A stretch of DNA of 28,061 bases. Source: a virus. Location: IMG/VR virus record IMGVR_UViG_3300009032_000012, positions 1 to 28,061 of that record; one strand, 5' to 3'. The notes beneath the pieces were generated by a model. The model saw nothing but the letters and a program-made list of their open reading frames with translations, was not told where the DNA came from and made no database searches. Made by a program: the position numbers and the translations under genes. The number at the start of each line of letters is the position of its first letter. The first letter of the stretch is position 1. Positions 7,156 to 14,318 of this stretch are shown here, piece by piece.

Positions 7156-9227
7156 GCAGTCCTCTCCGCTGGCATTCCGTCATAATCGAATTTGCGAAGC
7201 GCTAACGCCGTATCCTGTGTGTTTTTTGCAATATAAAAAAGTTCTTGCCGCAATGCCCGTATTTCTGTTGCCACCTCAGAAGATCCGCCAAATTCACCTG
7301 AACGAATTTTAGCGGAGAGAATTTTCATGGTGTCCAGATCTATCACACCCTCGCCAAGCCGAAGAGATCCGATACCATCATCGCCACGCGGCACAAGAAG
7401 CCGGGTAACAACTCCGCCCCCTGCATGCCCTGCTGTCTCAAACTCGGTCCCGAACCCAGAATAGTTGACTGCATTACCAGAATCGTTACCTGAATCCCTT
7501 GGTGTATTTTCCCTGTTAATGTCGTTGCCGAACTGATCTAGCATATTTCCAACCGATCCAACAGCCATCTGAATGGCCGAAACGCTCCCGACTACCTCTC
7601 TGGCGGCATCTATAAAAGCACCTCCAACCACACCAACAGCACTCGCCAACATATCAGATCCCATTGATGTTTCGTAAAACGCAACCGCCAAATCAGCAGC
7701 AACCGACGGGACTCCATTCATCTCGGCAACGTATGCGGCTGTTGCGTCAATCGCCTCGGCCGTCGCAGGAGCAAACCCAGCCATCTGGAAAATGAGATCG
7801 TTAAAACTGAGCCCCGTAGATTTCCAAGCACCACTTGACTCGTCGAAGACTCTAATTGTTTCTGATAATTCGCCGGTTGCGTCTCTGGCAGCGAATTGTG
7901 TTTGTGAGAAAGCCATTGCCAATTCATCCGCAAGTGACGGAACCCCCGCCATTTGTGCAACATATGCAGCGGTAGAGTCTATGGCGCTGGCTGTTTTTGG
8001 GTTAAGATCGGCCATTTGATCAGCCAGATCCATGATGTTTATTTTGGTTTTATTCCACGTTCCTGTCGAAGCGTCAAATTTTTCAACCATGTAGCCAAAA
8101 GCCGTCGTTGTGTTTCCTACTGATTGTTCTCCAACATATGCTGTTTCTTGCATTTCAGCACCTAACACCATAAGCCCCGTAGAAGTGTCGATAGAAACAG
8201 TATTGAACTGTTTTAAACTCTCGTTCATTTCTCCAAGCGCATCGGTAGTATTGTGTAACCAACCATCAGCAGGAATTTTCCCTTGTTGAGCTAAATCGGA
8301 CAACGACAGACCTGACGATTGTAGTTGTGAGTTTACGCCCGGTTGTTGAGGCTCCAAAGCAATCATGAGAGCGAATCCTGCAATTGCACCAATGACCGAT
8401 GCATTAAGAGCAGCAATTGCGGCACCTGTTGCTGCACCTGCTGCGGCACCTGCCTCGGCAGCAACTACCGGCGCAACCTCAGCCACAACTACCGGCGCAA
8501 CCTCAGCGGCAACGACGGCCCCACCTGTTGATGTAAGATAAGATCCTACACCTGCAACAGCGGCATCGTATGCAGCTGTCGCCGTGCCGCTAGCGATCAA
8601 ATCCAATGTTACAGCCCCTTGGTATGCTGAGTATGCACCAAGTCCTGTTTGTACTGTACCGACACCGTAATTGCCTTTACTAATGTTATCTATGCCTGAA
8701 TACATTCCGTATGCGCCACCAGCAACACCGATGGCACCGCCGACGGTACTAACCAACGATCCAGTGGTGGATGCGCCGCCTGCGAGCGAGCTTGCTCCTT
8801 CACCGGCTAGAAACTTCACGCCCTCGGCTGCTATTCCGGAACCCTGCGAGCTAAAATAATCCGCCTCGGTTGCCGCGGGCTTTGCTGTGCTCAACAGTCC
8901 CGAAATGCCTCCGATTATTGACCCGAAGGAAGATCCTGATGAGCTAAACATGCTCATAATCTCGCTGCTTGCCCACTCGACTATAATCTTAGCGATTAGA
9001 TTAATAAAAGCATCCAACATACTGTCGGTAAGCGACTTCCACGCGTCTCCGACGCTTTCAAATCCGCCTTTGAGTCCGGTTGCTAAAACATTGGTAAAAT
9101 TGTTCATGACATCTTGCCCGAATGACTGCCAAGCCTTCTTCATTGCTTGGAGACTTTCGTTGTGTTTATCTTGAATGATGTTTTGCTGTAAAACGTACCA
9201 ATCTTTGACCCGTGTTTGGTTGTCCAT
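7152..9227 (-). CDS. Tape measure protein, C-terminal part (separate reading frame)
   Basis: 691 codons from an ATG at 9227, overlapping the N-terminal part by 88 nt in the -1 frame. Residues ~1-95 continue the helical tape measure (WYVLQQNIIQDKHNESLQAM; FINLIAKIIVEWASSEIMSM). Then come Gly/Ala-rich hydrophobic stretches (about 100-290), two copies of a 77-residue module (starting near 384 and 461), and a classical tape-measure end at about 601-691 (HAGGGVV...LRLGEGVIDLDTM, ...EIRALRQEL...ALRKFDYDGMP). Neither part alone has the normal architecture; together they would give about 1,310 residues. The ATG has only a weak GGGA upstream, so a separate start is doubtful. Likely one tape measure split by frameshift, sequencing error or recoding. 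Confidence 0.8.
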   Translation of the reverse strand: MDNQTRVKDWYVLQQNIIQDKHNESLQAMKKAWQSFGQDVMNNFTNVLATGLKGGFESVGDAWKSLTDSMLDAFINLIAKIIVEWASSEIMSMFSSSGSSFGSIIGGISGLLSTAKPAATEADYFSSQGSGIAAEGVKFLAGEGASSLAGGASTTGSLVSTVGGAIGVAGGAYGMYSGIDNISKGNYGVGTVQTGLGAYSAYQGAVTLDLIASGTATAAYDAAVAGVGSYLTSTGGAVVAAEVAPVVVAEVAPVVAAEAGAAAGAATGAAIAALNASVIGAIAGFALMIALEPQQPGVNSQLQSSGLSLSDLAQQGKIPADGWLHNTTDALGEMNESLKQFNTVSIDTSTGLMVLGAEMQETAYVGEQSVGNTTTAFGYMVEKFDASTGTWNKTKINIMDLADQMADLNPKTASAIDSTAAYVAQMAGVPSLADELAMAFSQTQFAARDATGELSETIRVFDESSGAWKSTGLSFNDLIFQMAGFAPATAEAIDATAAYVAEMNGVPSVAADLAVAFYETSMGSDMLASAVGVVGGAFIDAAREVVGSVSAIQMAVGSVGNMLDQFGNDINRENTPRDSGNDSGNAVNYSGFGTEFETAGHAGGGVVTRLLVPRGDDGIGSLRLGEGVIDLDTMKILSAKIRSGEFGGSSEVATEIRALRQELFYIAKNTQDTALALRKFDYDGMPAERTA

Positions 9228-11080
9228 ATCGTCCCAGCTGCTGCGAGTTGGGCATTGTACGATTGTGTCAACCGTTTCATTTCGCTAGCAAGTTTGTTGT
9301 TCTCACTGTTTTCAAAAAAAGACTCAAATTCTTCTTTTATTTGTCTCTGCTTTTCGTCATTCTGCAGTGTTATGTTGATTTGTTTTTGTCCGCTTGCGAC
9401 AAGCTCATCCTCAATTTTTCTTATCCTGCCTTCTTCATCATCAAATGCTTTATCTTTCAGTACCCGTTCATAATCTGTTATTTTTTGTTGCAGCTCCATT
9501 TTTGATCCAGCTGCTTTGCGGTATTCAGCCACCTCTGCTTTGATTTTGCTTATTGTATACTCATATGTGTCGAGGGTAGCCTCGTTAATTTTATCGGAGA
9601 GATTTCCCTCAAGTTTAATCAGATCTTCTGTATGCTTTCTCGCGGCCTCTACTCGTTTTTCCCCTTCTTTCCTGCTGTCTTCGCTCGATTTTGTTTCTTT
9701 CTTTTCCTTGTCGGTATAATATGCACTTTCGGCTTTTGTTATTTTCTCTGCATTCTCAATTGCCCATAGCGCGTTTACTTCAAAAGAATCTTTTTTGTTC
9801 GTCTGCGAGACTAAAAATTGCCTGTTGCTCTCTTGCTCCATATCAGCCAAAATCATAAAGCTGTCCTTAGCTACATTCAACGCCGTTCCTTTGTTACCAA
9901 TAACCTCTATTTGCAACTTCAGTGCTTTGGTTTGATCATCAATTGCGTCTAACTCAGCTTTTTTCGCTTCTCTGGCCTCGTACGTGAATGCGAAACTTTC
10001 TGCAACGTCCTTGCGTTTTACCGCAAGATCAGCTAATTGATCCTTGATAAATGCAACACCGGTACCGAGTTCGGTTTGCCACGTCTTCATGTCCTCCCTG
10101 CTTGATGACAGCCAGTCGCCAAGAGTTTTGTCAGATGACGCGGCCACAATTGCGAGTCCCTGAACGGATCTGACTAGGCCAGAAACTCCCTCTATCGCAC
10201 CGGCGGTTAGTGTGATCATACCAGAAAAAAGGCCAAGGATTGCACCCTTGTTTGATTCGACTGTTGACGATAAATCTTTTATCGCGGATACCATTTGGCC
10301 AGTTCCGTCGGTGGATTTATCGGCCTCATGAGCAAAAGTTTGAATGACGGTTGTTAAATCTGTCCAGGACTGGTCGATGGTTTGCTTCATCTGGCCAAAT
10401 TCACTCTCTATTGTCGATTTCTGAGATAAAAGCGCAGTGGTAATCACATCTGATGTTAGCTGCCCTTGCTTTGCCATCTCTCGCAGCTGGCCTATATTTA
10501 CACCGAGCCCATCGGCTAATGCTTTGGCTAGTCTGGGAGTTTGCTCCATAACCGAGTTAAACTCTTCCCCTCGCAGGACCCCTGAAGAAAGTCCTTGCCC
10601 TAACTGCACAAGCGCGGCTGATGATGAAGCCGCTGACGCACCCGATATGATCAACGCTTGATTAATCGTCTCAGTCATTTGGGTTGTTTGCGCTTGAGTA
10701 ATCCCGAGATCCTGCGTAGCCCTTGCAATAGATGTATAGAGTTTCACCGTTTCACTTTGCGATACGTGAGTACGAAGAGAAACATCATAAAGTTGCTGTT
10801 GCACTGCGGCTAGATTTGCTGACCCTGTAGTTACCAGTGCAAGTCTTGATTCGAGCTGGGTATATTGGTCCATGACGGACAAAAGTTGCTTGCCAAAATA
10901 CACAAGCGACAAACTGCCAAAAATCACTTGGAGTGAAGAAAAGCTGGACGACAGTAAATCACTTGATGCTTTGCCTTTTTTGCCCACATCATCAAGTTCT
11001 GATGAAACGCGTTTGAGTCCTGAAACGGCACCCTCATTTTTTACATCAATTACGATGTTGATGGAACTGGTGTTACTCAT
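9140..11080 (-). CDS. Tape measure protein, N-terminal part
   Basis: 646 codons, ATG at 11080 after the GT stop (TAAATG) with GGGGG upstream. Residues ~70-250 carry the tape-measure N-terminal domain (VMDQYTQLESRLALVTTGSA; LVQLGQGLSSGVLRGEEFNS; LREMAKQGQLTSDVITTALL). It is followed by a Gly/Val-rich hydrophobic patch (about 280-310) and long coiled-coil-like helices (about 330-610). Tape measure proteins fix tail length and are delivered during DNA injection. The last ~25 residues (after about residue 620) look like out-of-frame translation: basic, low complexity, unlike the preceding helix, while the -1 frame at the same place continues tape-measure-like sequence. Confidence 0.88.
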   Translation of the reverse strand: MSNTSSINIVIDVKNEGAVSGLKRVSSELDDVGKKGKASSDLLSSSFSSLQVIFGSLSLVYFGKQLLSVMDQYTQLESRLALVTTGSANLAAVQQQLYDVSLRTHVSQSETVKLYTSIARATQDLGITQAQTTQMTETINQALIISGASAASSSAALVQLGQGLSSGVLRGEEFNSVMEQTPRLAKALADGLGVNIGQLREMAKQGQLTSDVITTALLSQKSTIESEFGQMKQTIDQSWTDLTTVIQTFAHEADKSTDGTGQMVSAIKDLSSTVESNKGAILGLFSGMITLTAGAIEGVSGLVRSVQGLAIVAASSDKTLGDWLSSSREDMKTWQTELGTGVAFIKDQLADLAVKRKDVAESFAFTYEAREAKKAELDAIDDQTKALKLQIEVIGNKGTALNVAKDSFMILADMEQESNRQFLVSQTNKKDSFEVNALWAIENAEKITKAESAYYTDKEKKETKSSEDSRKEGEKRVEAARKHTEDLIKLEGNLSDKINEATLDTYEYTISKIKAEVAEYRKAAGSKMELQQKITDYERVLKDKAFDDEEGRIRKIEDELVASGQKQINITLQNDEKQRQIKEEFESFFENSENNKLASEMKRLTQSYNAQLAAAGTIWTTKHGSKIGTFYSKTSFKINTTKVSKQ

Positions 11081-11757
11081 TTAACCCCCAATCATCGGGC
11101 AAGCCGTTTTTAATGCATCCTTAAGTCTGCCTAGGTCAATCCATTCTTCAATCGTCAAATCGTTTGCCTCAAGCGGATATCCTCCACGAACAAGAGCTGC
11201 CAGGTGCAAAAGTTTTATTGTGTACTGGCCAAGATCAGAACTGCGCTTCTTTGGGCATTGCGAGCATGCCCAAGTCAGATCGCCTATTTCAAAAAGGCAC
11301 TTATCCTCTTCGACGGGTGTGCACAGTCCCCGTCGAAGGGCATCGATGTCCTCGGTTACTTTCCCTCGGCATCCTCTCCCCCGAGAATAGATGCTGATCC
11401 ATCAAATACATGAGCCGCAAGCAGCATCACAAGATCAGACCCGTTGTCTTCAACAAATTTTTTCCATTCAGGCAGGAAGTTTGTACTACCTTCTGAGCTG
11501 GAAATAGGCAGATATTTGTCTCCTTCTAACCGCTCAAAATCTCCATCCTTTATTCCTGATAATATTTGAAGACCGAAAGTTATCCTGGATGTAGCTTGGT
11601 TAAACTCAACTTTATTGCCTTTGCGCTGTACGGATAGATTAGCGTAAGCCTGCCGCTCTTTCGTTGTCGGCATCCGGTAAAATAGAGTGATGTCCGAATC
11701 GCTTAAATTATCGTGTATTCGTAATTCGTTGTTTTGTTTTGCTTCTCTTCGAGCCAT
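11081..11757 (-). CDS. Tail assembly chaperone GT fusion made by -1 frameshift
   Basis: The stop of the 133-aa chaperone (TAA, 11358-11356) is preceded by GGGAAAG in the correct register (G GGA AAG). A -1 slip there reads on as GTA ACC GAG... and stays open for 92 more codons to a TAA at 11083-11081, just before the tape measure ATG. Coordinates are complement(join(11359..11757, 11081..11359)); the fusion is 225 aa. The T part has four cysteines (GLC, DKC, then ACSQC) and a helical end (LGQYTIKLLHLAALVRGGYP; IEEWIDLGRL). In lambda, gpG and gpGT act as chaperones for the tape measure and tail tube; gpGT is a minor product of a slip at the same heptamer. The gene order tube, G, T, tape measure is the classical one. 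Confidence 0.85.
11308..11338 (-). promoter_or_regulatory. Stem-loop downstream of the frameshift site
   Basis: A perfect 10-bp inverted repeat (arms 11308-11317 and 11329-11338, GC-rich CTTCGACGGG with its complement) around an 11-nt loop. In the mRNA it begins 20 nt after the slippery heptamer. It lies inside the T coding frame, so it is not a terminator (no U-run). It may stimulate frameshifting; the 20-nt spacing is longer than the usual 5-9 nt, so this role is inferred. Confidence 0.6.
11356..11757 (-). CDS. Tail assembly chaperone, G-like (unshifted product), 133 aa
   Basis: ATG at 11757 with AGAGGAA upstream. It lies between the tail tube and tape measure genes, the standard place for the G chaperone. 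The N-terminus is acidic/basic (RREAKQNNELRIHDNLSDSD), followed by ITLFYRMPTTKERQAYANLS and a helical second half (LPEWKKFVEDNGSDLVMLLA). It resembles siphovirus tail assembly chaperones in length and context. It would bind the tape measure during tail assembly and be absent from the mature virion. It ends in GGEDAEGK at the slippery site, so most ribosomes should make this form and a minority the GT fusion. Confidence 0.8.
   Translation of the reverse strand: MARREAKQNNELRIHDNLSDSDITLFYRMPTTKERQAYANLSVQRKGNKVEFNQATSRITFGLQILSGIKDGDFERLEGDKYLPISSSEGSTNFLPEWKKFVEDNGSDLVMLLAAHVFDGSASILGGEDAEGK
11359..11365 (-). promoter_or_regulatory. Programmed -1 frameshift site (slippery GGGAAAG)
   Basis: The heptamer fits X XXY YYZ as G GGA AAG in the zero frame and stands immediately before the TAA stop. 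It is the same heptamer used by lambda for its G-T frameshift. The stop codon right after it and the stem at 11308-11338 would both make ribosomes pause. The -1 frame downstream is open up to the tape measure start. Confidence 0.85.
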
Positions 11758-11768
11758 ATAGTTTCCTC

Positions 11769-13046
11769 TTATTGTGAGTATCCGGTTTGCAGGTTTTTTA
11801 CTTTGACAATTACTGAGCCGTAGGTTGCATCTTCAAGCACTTGGATGTTCCCGGCTTCGCCCATTCTTTTGCCATCAACTTTCATGTCAGCGGCTAGAAT
11901 TGCTAATTTAGGAAAAACAATCTCGACTTGATATTTATTCGACCCATCGTAAAGTGCGCCCTCAGCCAAGATCCTTAGCGCGAACTGGCTGTTGTCGATC
12001 ACATGCCGCTGTAATATCATTTCCTTCATTTTCCGATCCAGGCTCAACGACTGTTCTCGGCCATCACGGTAAGATGATGATGCGAACGCCCCGCCAGCAC
12101 CTGGCAGAAATTCTATAGCCAGTTTGTTCGAGAATTTCCATTCAATCCCCCCAATCTCAGAGTTTAAAACACGGCCCCCTGTGATTGCAGTACCATTCCA
12201 GGTTCCGCCCATATTGATCTGCAATTCTGAGACCCTGAGCGGTGTTTCCTGAACTTTTGCCGGGAAAGTGAATGCAGCAGCCTCAACCGGAGTATAAAGT
12301 ATTTTGTAGTTGACCGATGTAGCCGACGCTGCAGGGGCTGTCATTGTTATAGCGGCAGGCACGGCGGCAGAAACAGCAGAGTAAACCACCTCAGTCCAAA
12401 CCCCAGCGGTGAGTTCAACTTTTATCCGCTGAACATTATCTAGCCTGTCCTGTGCCGTTGCGCCCTGTACCCCATTTGATGCGAGGGTAAGAGACACAAG
12501 ATTGCCGGCAAGTGATCTAGTTTCCTCGACTACGTTGTCAACGAATTTCCCGGTGCCTTTTATGTCTGCTGACAGTCCAACCCAGTCATCTTTCTTGAAA
12601 CTGGCCGTAAAACCATCGACGAACATAGACATGAATCGGCGTTTAAGAATAGTCTTGCCGTATCGCTGCATTGCAGAAAAACTCGGCAAAGATCGCTGAA
12701 GATCAACATCTCCTTGCAATGGTGTTATTGTGTGTAGGTATCCAGTTCCCGCAGCGGTGGGTGTCGATACTCCCAAAGCGTATGACATAATAAAAGCAAA
12801 ATGCTGTGGCTGTGCTTTCGGGAACTTAAAATTCCCGCCAGAAGTTGCCCCGTTATCATATATGAAATCAGGCTCTTCCATGCCTGTTGCTTCGTTTGAA
12901 TTGTTTTCCCTGCGATAACTCAGTGTGAGCAGGTCGTCAACAGATACCGCCAAAGACAATCCCATCGTTTGCTCTGTATTGAGCGCTGTTTCCTTTAGCG
13001 CTGCCGATACTGCGCACAGGTTATGATTTGCACGTGTACTAAGCAT
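11769..13046 (-). CDS. Major tail (tube) protein, 425 aa
   Basis: ATG at 13046 with AGGAGGT five bases upstream, overlapping the previous gene by 8 nt. It stands directly before the G/GT chaperones, where siphoviruses encode the tube. The N-terminal part (GLSLAVSVDDLLTLSYRREN; FKFPKAQPQHFAFIMSYALG) and the beta-rich middle fit tail-tube proteins. About residues 185-290 look like an inserted Ig-like or decorated domain (VKVELTAGVWTEVVYSAVSA-type strands, Ala/Pro-rich). It is long for a tube protein (often 200-250 aa), consistent with an extra domain. I do not see a tail sheath signature, and no separate tube gene follows it. Confidence 0.65.
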   Translation of the reverse strand: MLSTRANHNLCAVSAALKETALNTEQTMGLSLAVSVDDLLTLSYRRENNSNEATGMEEPDFIYDNGATSGGNFKFPKAQPQHFAFIMSYALGVSTPTAAGTGYLHTITPLQGDVDLQRSLPSFSAMQRYGKTILKRRFMSMFVDGFTASFKKDDWVGLSADIKGTGKFVDNVVEETRSLAGNLVSLTLASNGVQGATAQDRLDNVQRIKVELTAGVWTEVVYSAVSAAVPAAITMTAPAASATSVNYKILYTPVEAAAFTFPAKVQETPLRVSELQINMGGTWNGTAITGGRVLNSEIGGIEWKFSNKLAIEFLPGAGGAFASSSYRDGREQSLSLDRKMKEMILQRHVIDNSQFALRILAEGALYDGSNKYQVEIVFPKLAILAADMKVDGKRMGEAGNIQVLEDATYGSVIVKVKNLQTGYSQ

Positions 13047-13233
13047 TGTCTACCTCCTGCGCTTTTACCTGTTTTGGCGTGGGTAATTGCTGATGGATGA
13101 TCATGGTGAATTTATCAGCCTCCGAAAGCGGGATCTCGGTATAAACCACATCATGAATAAAAGCACGATTTTCAAACGGCCCTTCGACCATCTGGAACCG
13201 CTCTTGGTTTGGTTTTAGCAAATATTCAGGCAT
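13039..13233 (-). CDS. Small hypothetical protein in the tail block, 64 aa
   Basis: ATG at 13233 with AAGGAG eight bases upstream; its end overlaps the tail tube start. It is an acidic small protein (VEGPFENRAFIHDVVYTEIP; LPTPKQVKAQEVDNA). No family recognised. Small proteins between the tail-terminator-type gene and the tube gene are common in such clusters, so a tail-assembly accessory role is possible. Confidence 0.65.
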   Translation of the reverse strand: MPEYLLKPNQERFQMVEGPFENRAFIHDVVYTEIPLSEADKFTMIIHQQLPTPKQVKAQEVDNA

Positions 13234-13252
13234 AAAAAAATCTCCTTATTGT

Positions 13253-13684
13253 TTATATATTACGTTCCAACGTATAAATTAACGTCCTAGTCATCATCAC
13301 CAAAAATTGGTTTGTGTCTGTCGTGGAAAGCGTGGACGGCGAATCCTGCCCTATCTCTACCCGCTGAACGTCGGGCAATCCCAATAGGTTGTTAATGAGA
13401 GCGTCTGTTGCCGTATCGAGCAGTTGGAAAACCCCACCATTGCCACATAGAGCAGTAAACCCGTCCTCAGACATTTGCACAAATCCGACCAGCTCAACCG
13501 TGGCGGTAATCTCTACCATTTCCCCGGCCAACTCTTCCCGCGATATTCCAGCATCCTTTATCCCGATACAAGGTTGCCGGGTGCCCGTTGGCATGTAGTT
13601 TACATTCGGAGTTATGTAGCAATCACTCGGCCTGGGCATTACTCCCTGAATTACTGATCTGATGGCTGGCAATAGCGTTTTCAT
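13253..13684 (-). CDS. Mu gp37-like tail/head completion protein, 143 aa
   Basis: ATG at 13684 overlaps the DUF1320 gene stop (TAATG). Length, order (after gp36-like, before the tube) and features such as the start LLPAIRSVIQGVMPRPSDCY and the alternating strands TATVELVGFVQMSE...RTLIYTLERNI fit the Mu gp37/DUF1834 type, thought to act at the head-tail interface or tail end. No enzymatic motif is present. The family is assigned on pattern and synteny, not on a search. Confidence 0.65.
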   Translation of the reverse strand: MKTLLPAIRSVIQGVMPRPSDCYITPNVNYMPTGTRQPCIGIKDAGISREELAGEMVEITATVELVGFVQMSEDGFTALCGNGGVFQLLDTATDALINNLLGLPDVQRVEIGQDSPSTLSTTDTNQFLVMMTRTLIYTLERNI

Positions 13685-14082
13685 TAAAGCCCTTCCATGT
13701 TTCCGCGGTTGAATATTCTTCCTGCTGTTACGAAAGAAGCCCCCGCCGACAATTGCCCCAATACTTTTCTGTCGGTGCTGATCCGTTCAAGCGTTTTAAT
13801 CGCAGTTTGGTATCGTTCCCGCCTACCATCCGGAGCACCTGACGTATCCAGAGCATACAGATTCCAAATTGCAATATCAACAGCTAAAGTGATAAGGATC
13901 GGATTAGAAATCGGCATGGTGTAGTTACCCGCCAGGTAGCTGTCGATTTCTAACCCTGCCGCGTCCAGGGCAGCTTGCACAGTCTCAATGATAACAATTC
14001 CGTCGTCATCTTCATCCGTCAACCGCATCAGCTCTGTTTGAGTGATACGGTTGTTCAGATCTGCAATAGTGGCGTAACTCAC
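13684..14082 (-). CDS. DUF1320 / Mu gp36-like head-tail connector protein, 132 aa
   Basis: GTG start at 14082 in a GTGA overlap with the gp35-like gene. Motifs typical of DUF1320 are visible: YATIADLNNRITQTELMRLT at the start, VQAALDAAGLEIDSYLAGNY in the middle (about residues 35-55), ILITLAVDIAIWNLYA next, and YQTAIKTLERI before a Gly-rich end. This family is encoded just after the capsid region in Mu-like phages and is thought to join head and tail. Length is normal for the family. Confidence 0.85.
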   Translation of the reverse strand: MSYATIADLNNRITQTELMRLTDEDDDGIVIIETVQAALDAAGLEIDSYLAGNYTMPISNPILITLAVDIAIWNLYALDTSGAPDGRRERYQTAIKTLERISTDRKVLGQLSAGASFVTAGRIFNRGNMEGL

Positions 14083-14273
14083 GATGAGACCTTAATCTTG
14101 TTCTTTCGCTCGCTATGAGTGTCTTCTTTTTTTACAACTGTCAGCATTCCTTCATCTCGTAACACTTTCAGCTCAGCCGCTGTAAAAAAATCGTCTTCAT
14201 ATTGTGTCGGGGTCTGCGAATGGGCAATCCCGCCCCTTCGGAATCCTTCTTTTTTGCTGGTAATAGTTATCAT
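14079..14273 (-). CDS. Mu gp35 / HI1506-like small protein, 64 aa
   Basis: ATG at 14273 with AGGAGG five bases upstream. The sequence matches the HI1506-like pattern of Mu-like phages: ITSKKEGFRRGGIAH, a Pro/Thr linker, then DDFFTAAELKVLRDEGMLTV. These are small proteins between the capsid and DUF1320 genes with no firm function. The C-terminal tail is basic (SERKNKIKVSS). Confidence 0.8.
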   Translation of the reverse strand: MITITSKKEGFRRGGIAHSQTPTQYEDDFFTAAELKVLRDEGMLTVVKKEDTHSERKNKIKVSS

Positions 14274-14287
14274 CGAGTCCTCCTGTT

Positions 14288-14312
14288 GGGAGGTTTGGGT
14301 TACAAACCTCCC
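14288..14312. terminator. Perfect 10-bp hairpin after the capsid gene
   Basis: Arms 14288-14297 and 14303-14312 (GGGAGGTTTG and its complement) with a 5-nt loop, in the short gap between the capsid stop and the gp35-like ribosome site. On the plus strand it is followed by TTTTAATT, so it could stop antisense transcripts. On the minus (sense) strand no U-run follows, so there it is better seen as an mRNA-stabilising or processing hairpin behind the abundant capsid message. Confidence 0.6.
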
Positions 14313-14318
14313 TTTTAA

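Noticed and set aside
11769-13046. Reading the 425-aa protein as a contractile tail sheath
   Set aside because: No sheath-like motif was seen, no separate tube gene follows, and the next genes are siphovirus-type chaperones and tape measure.
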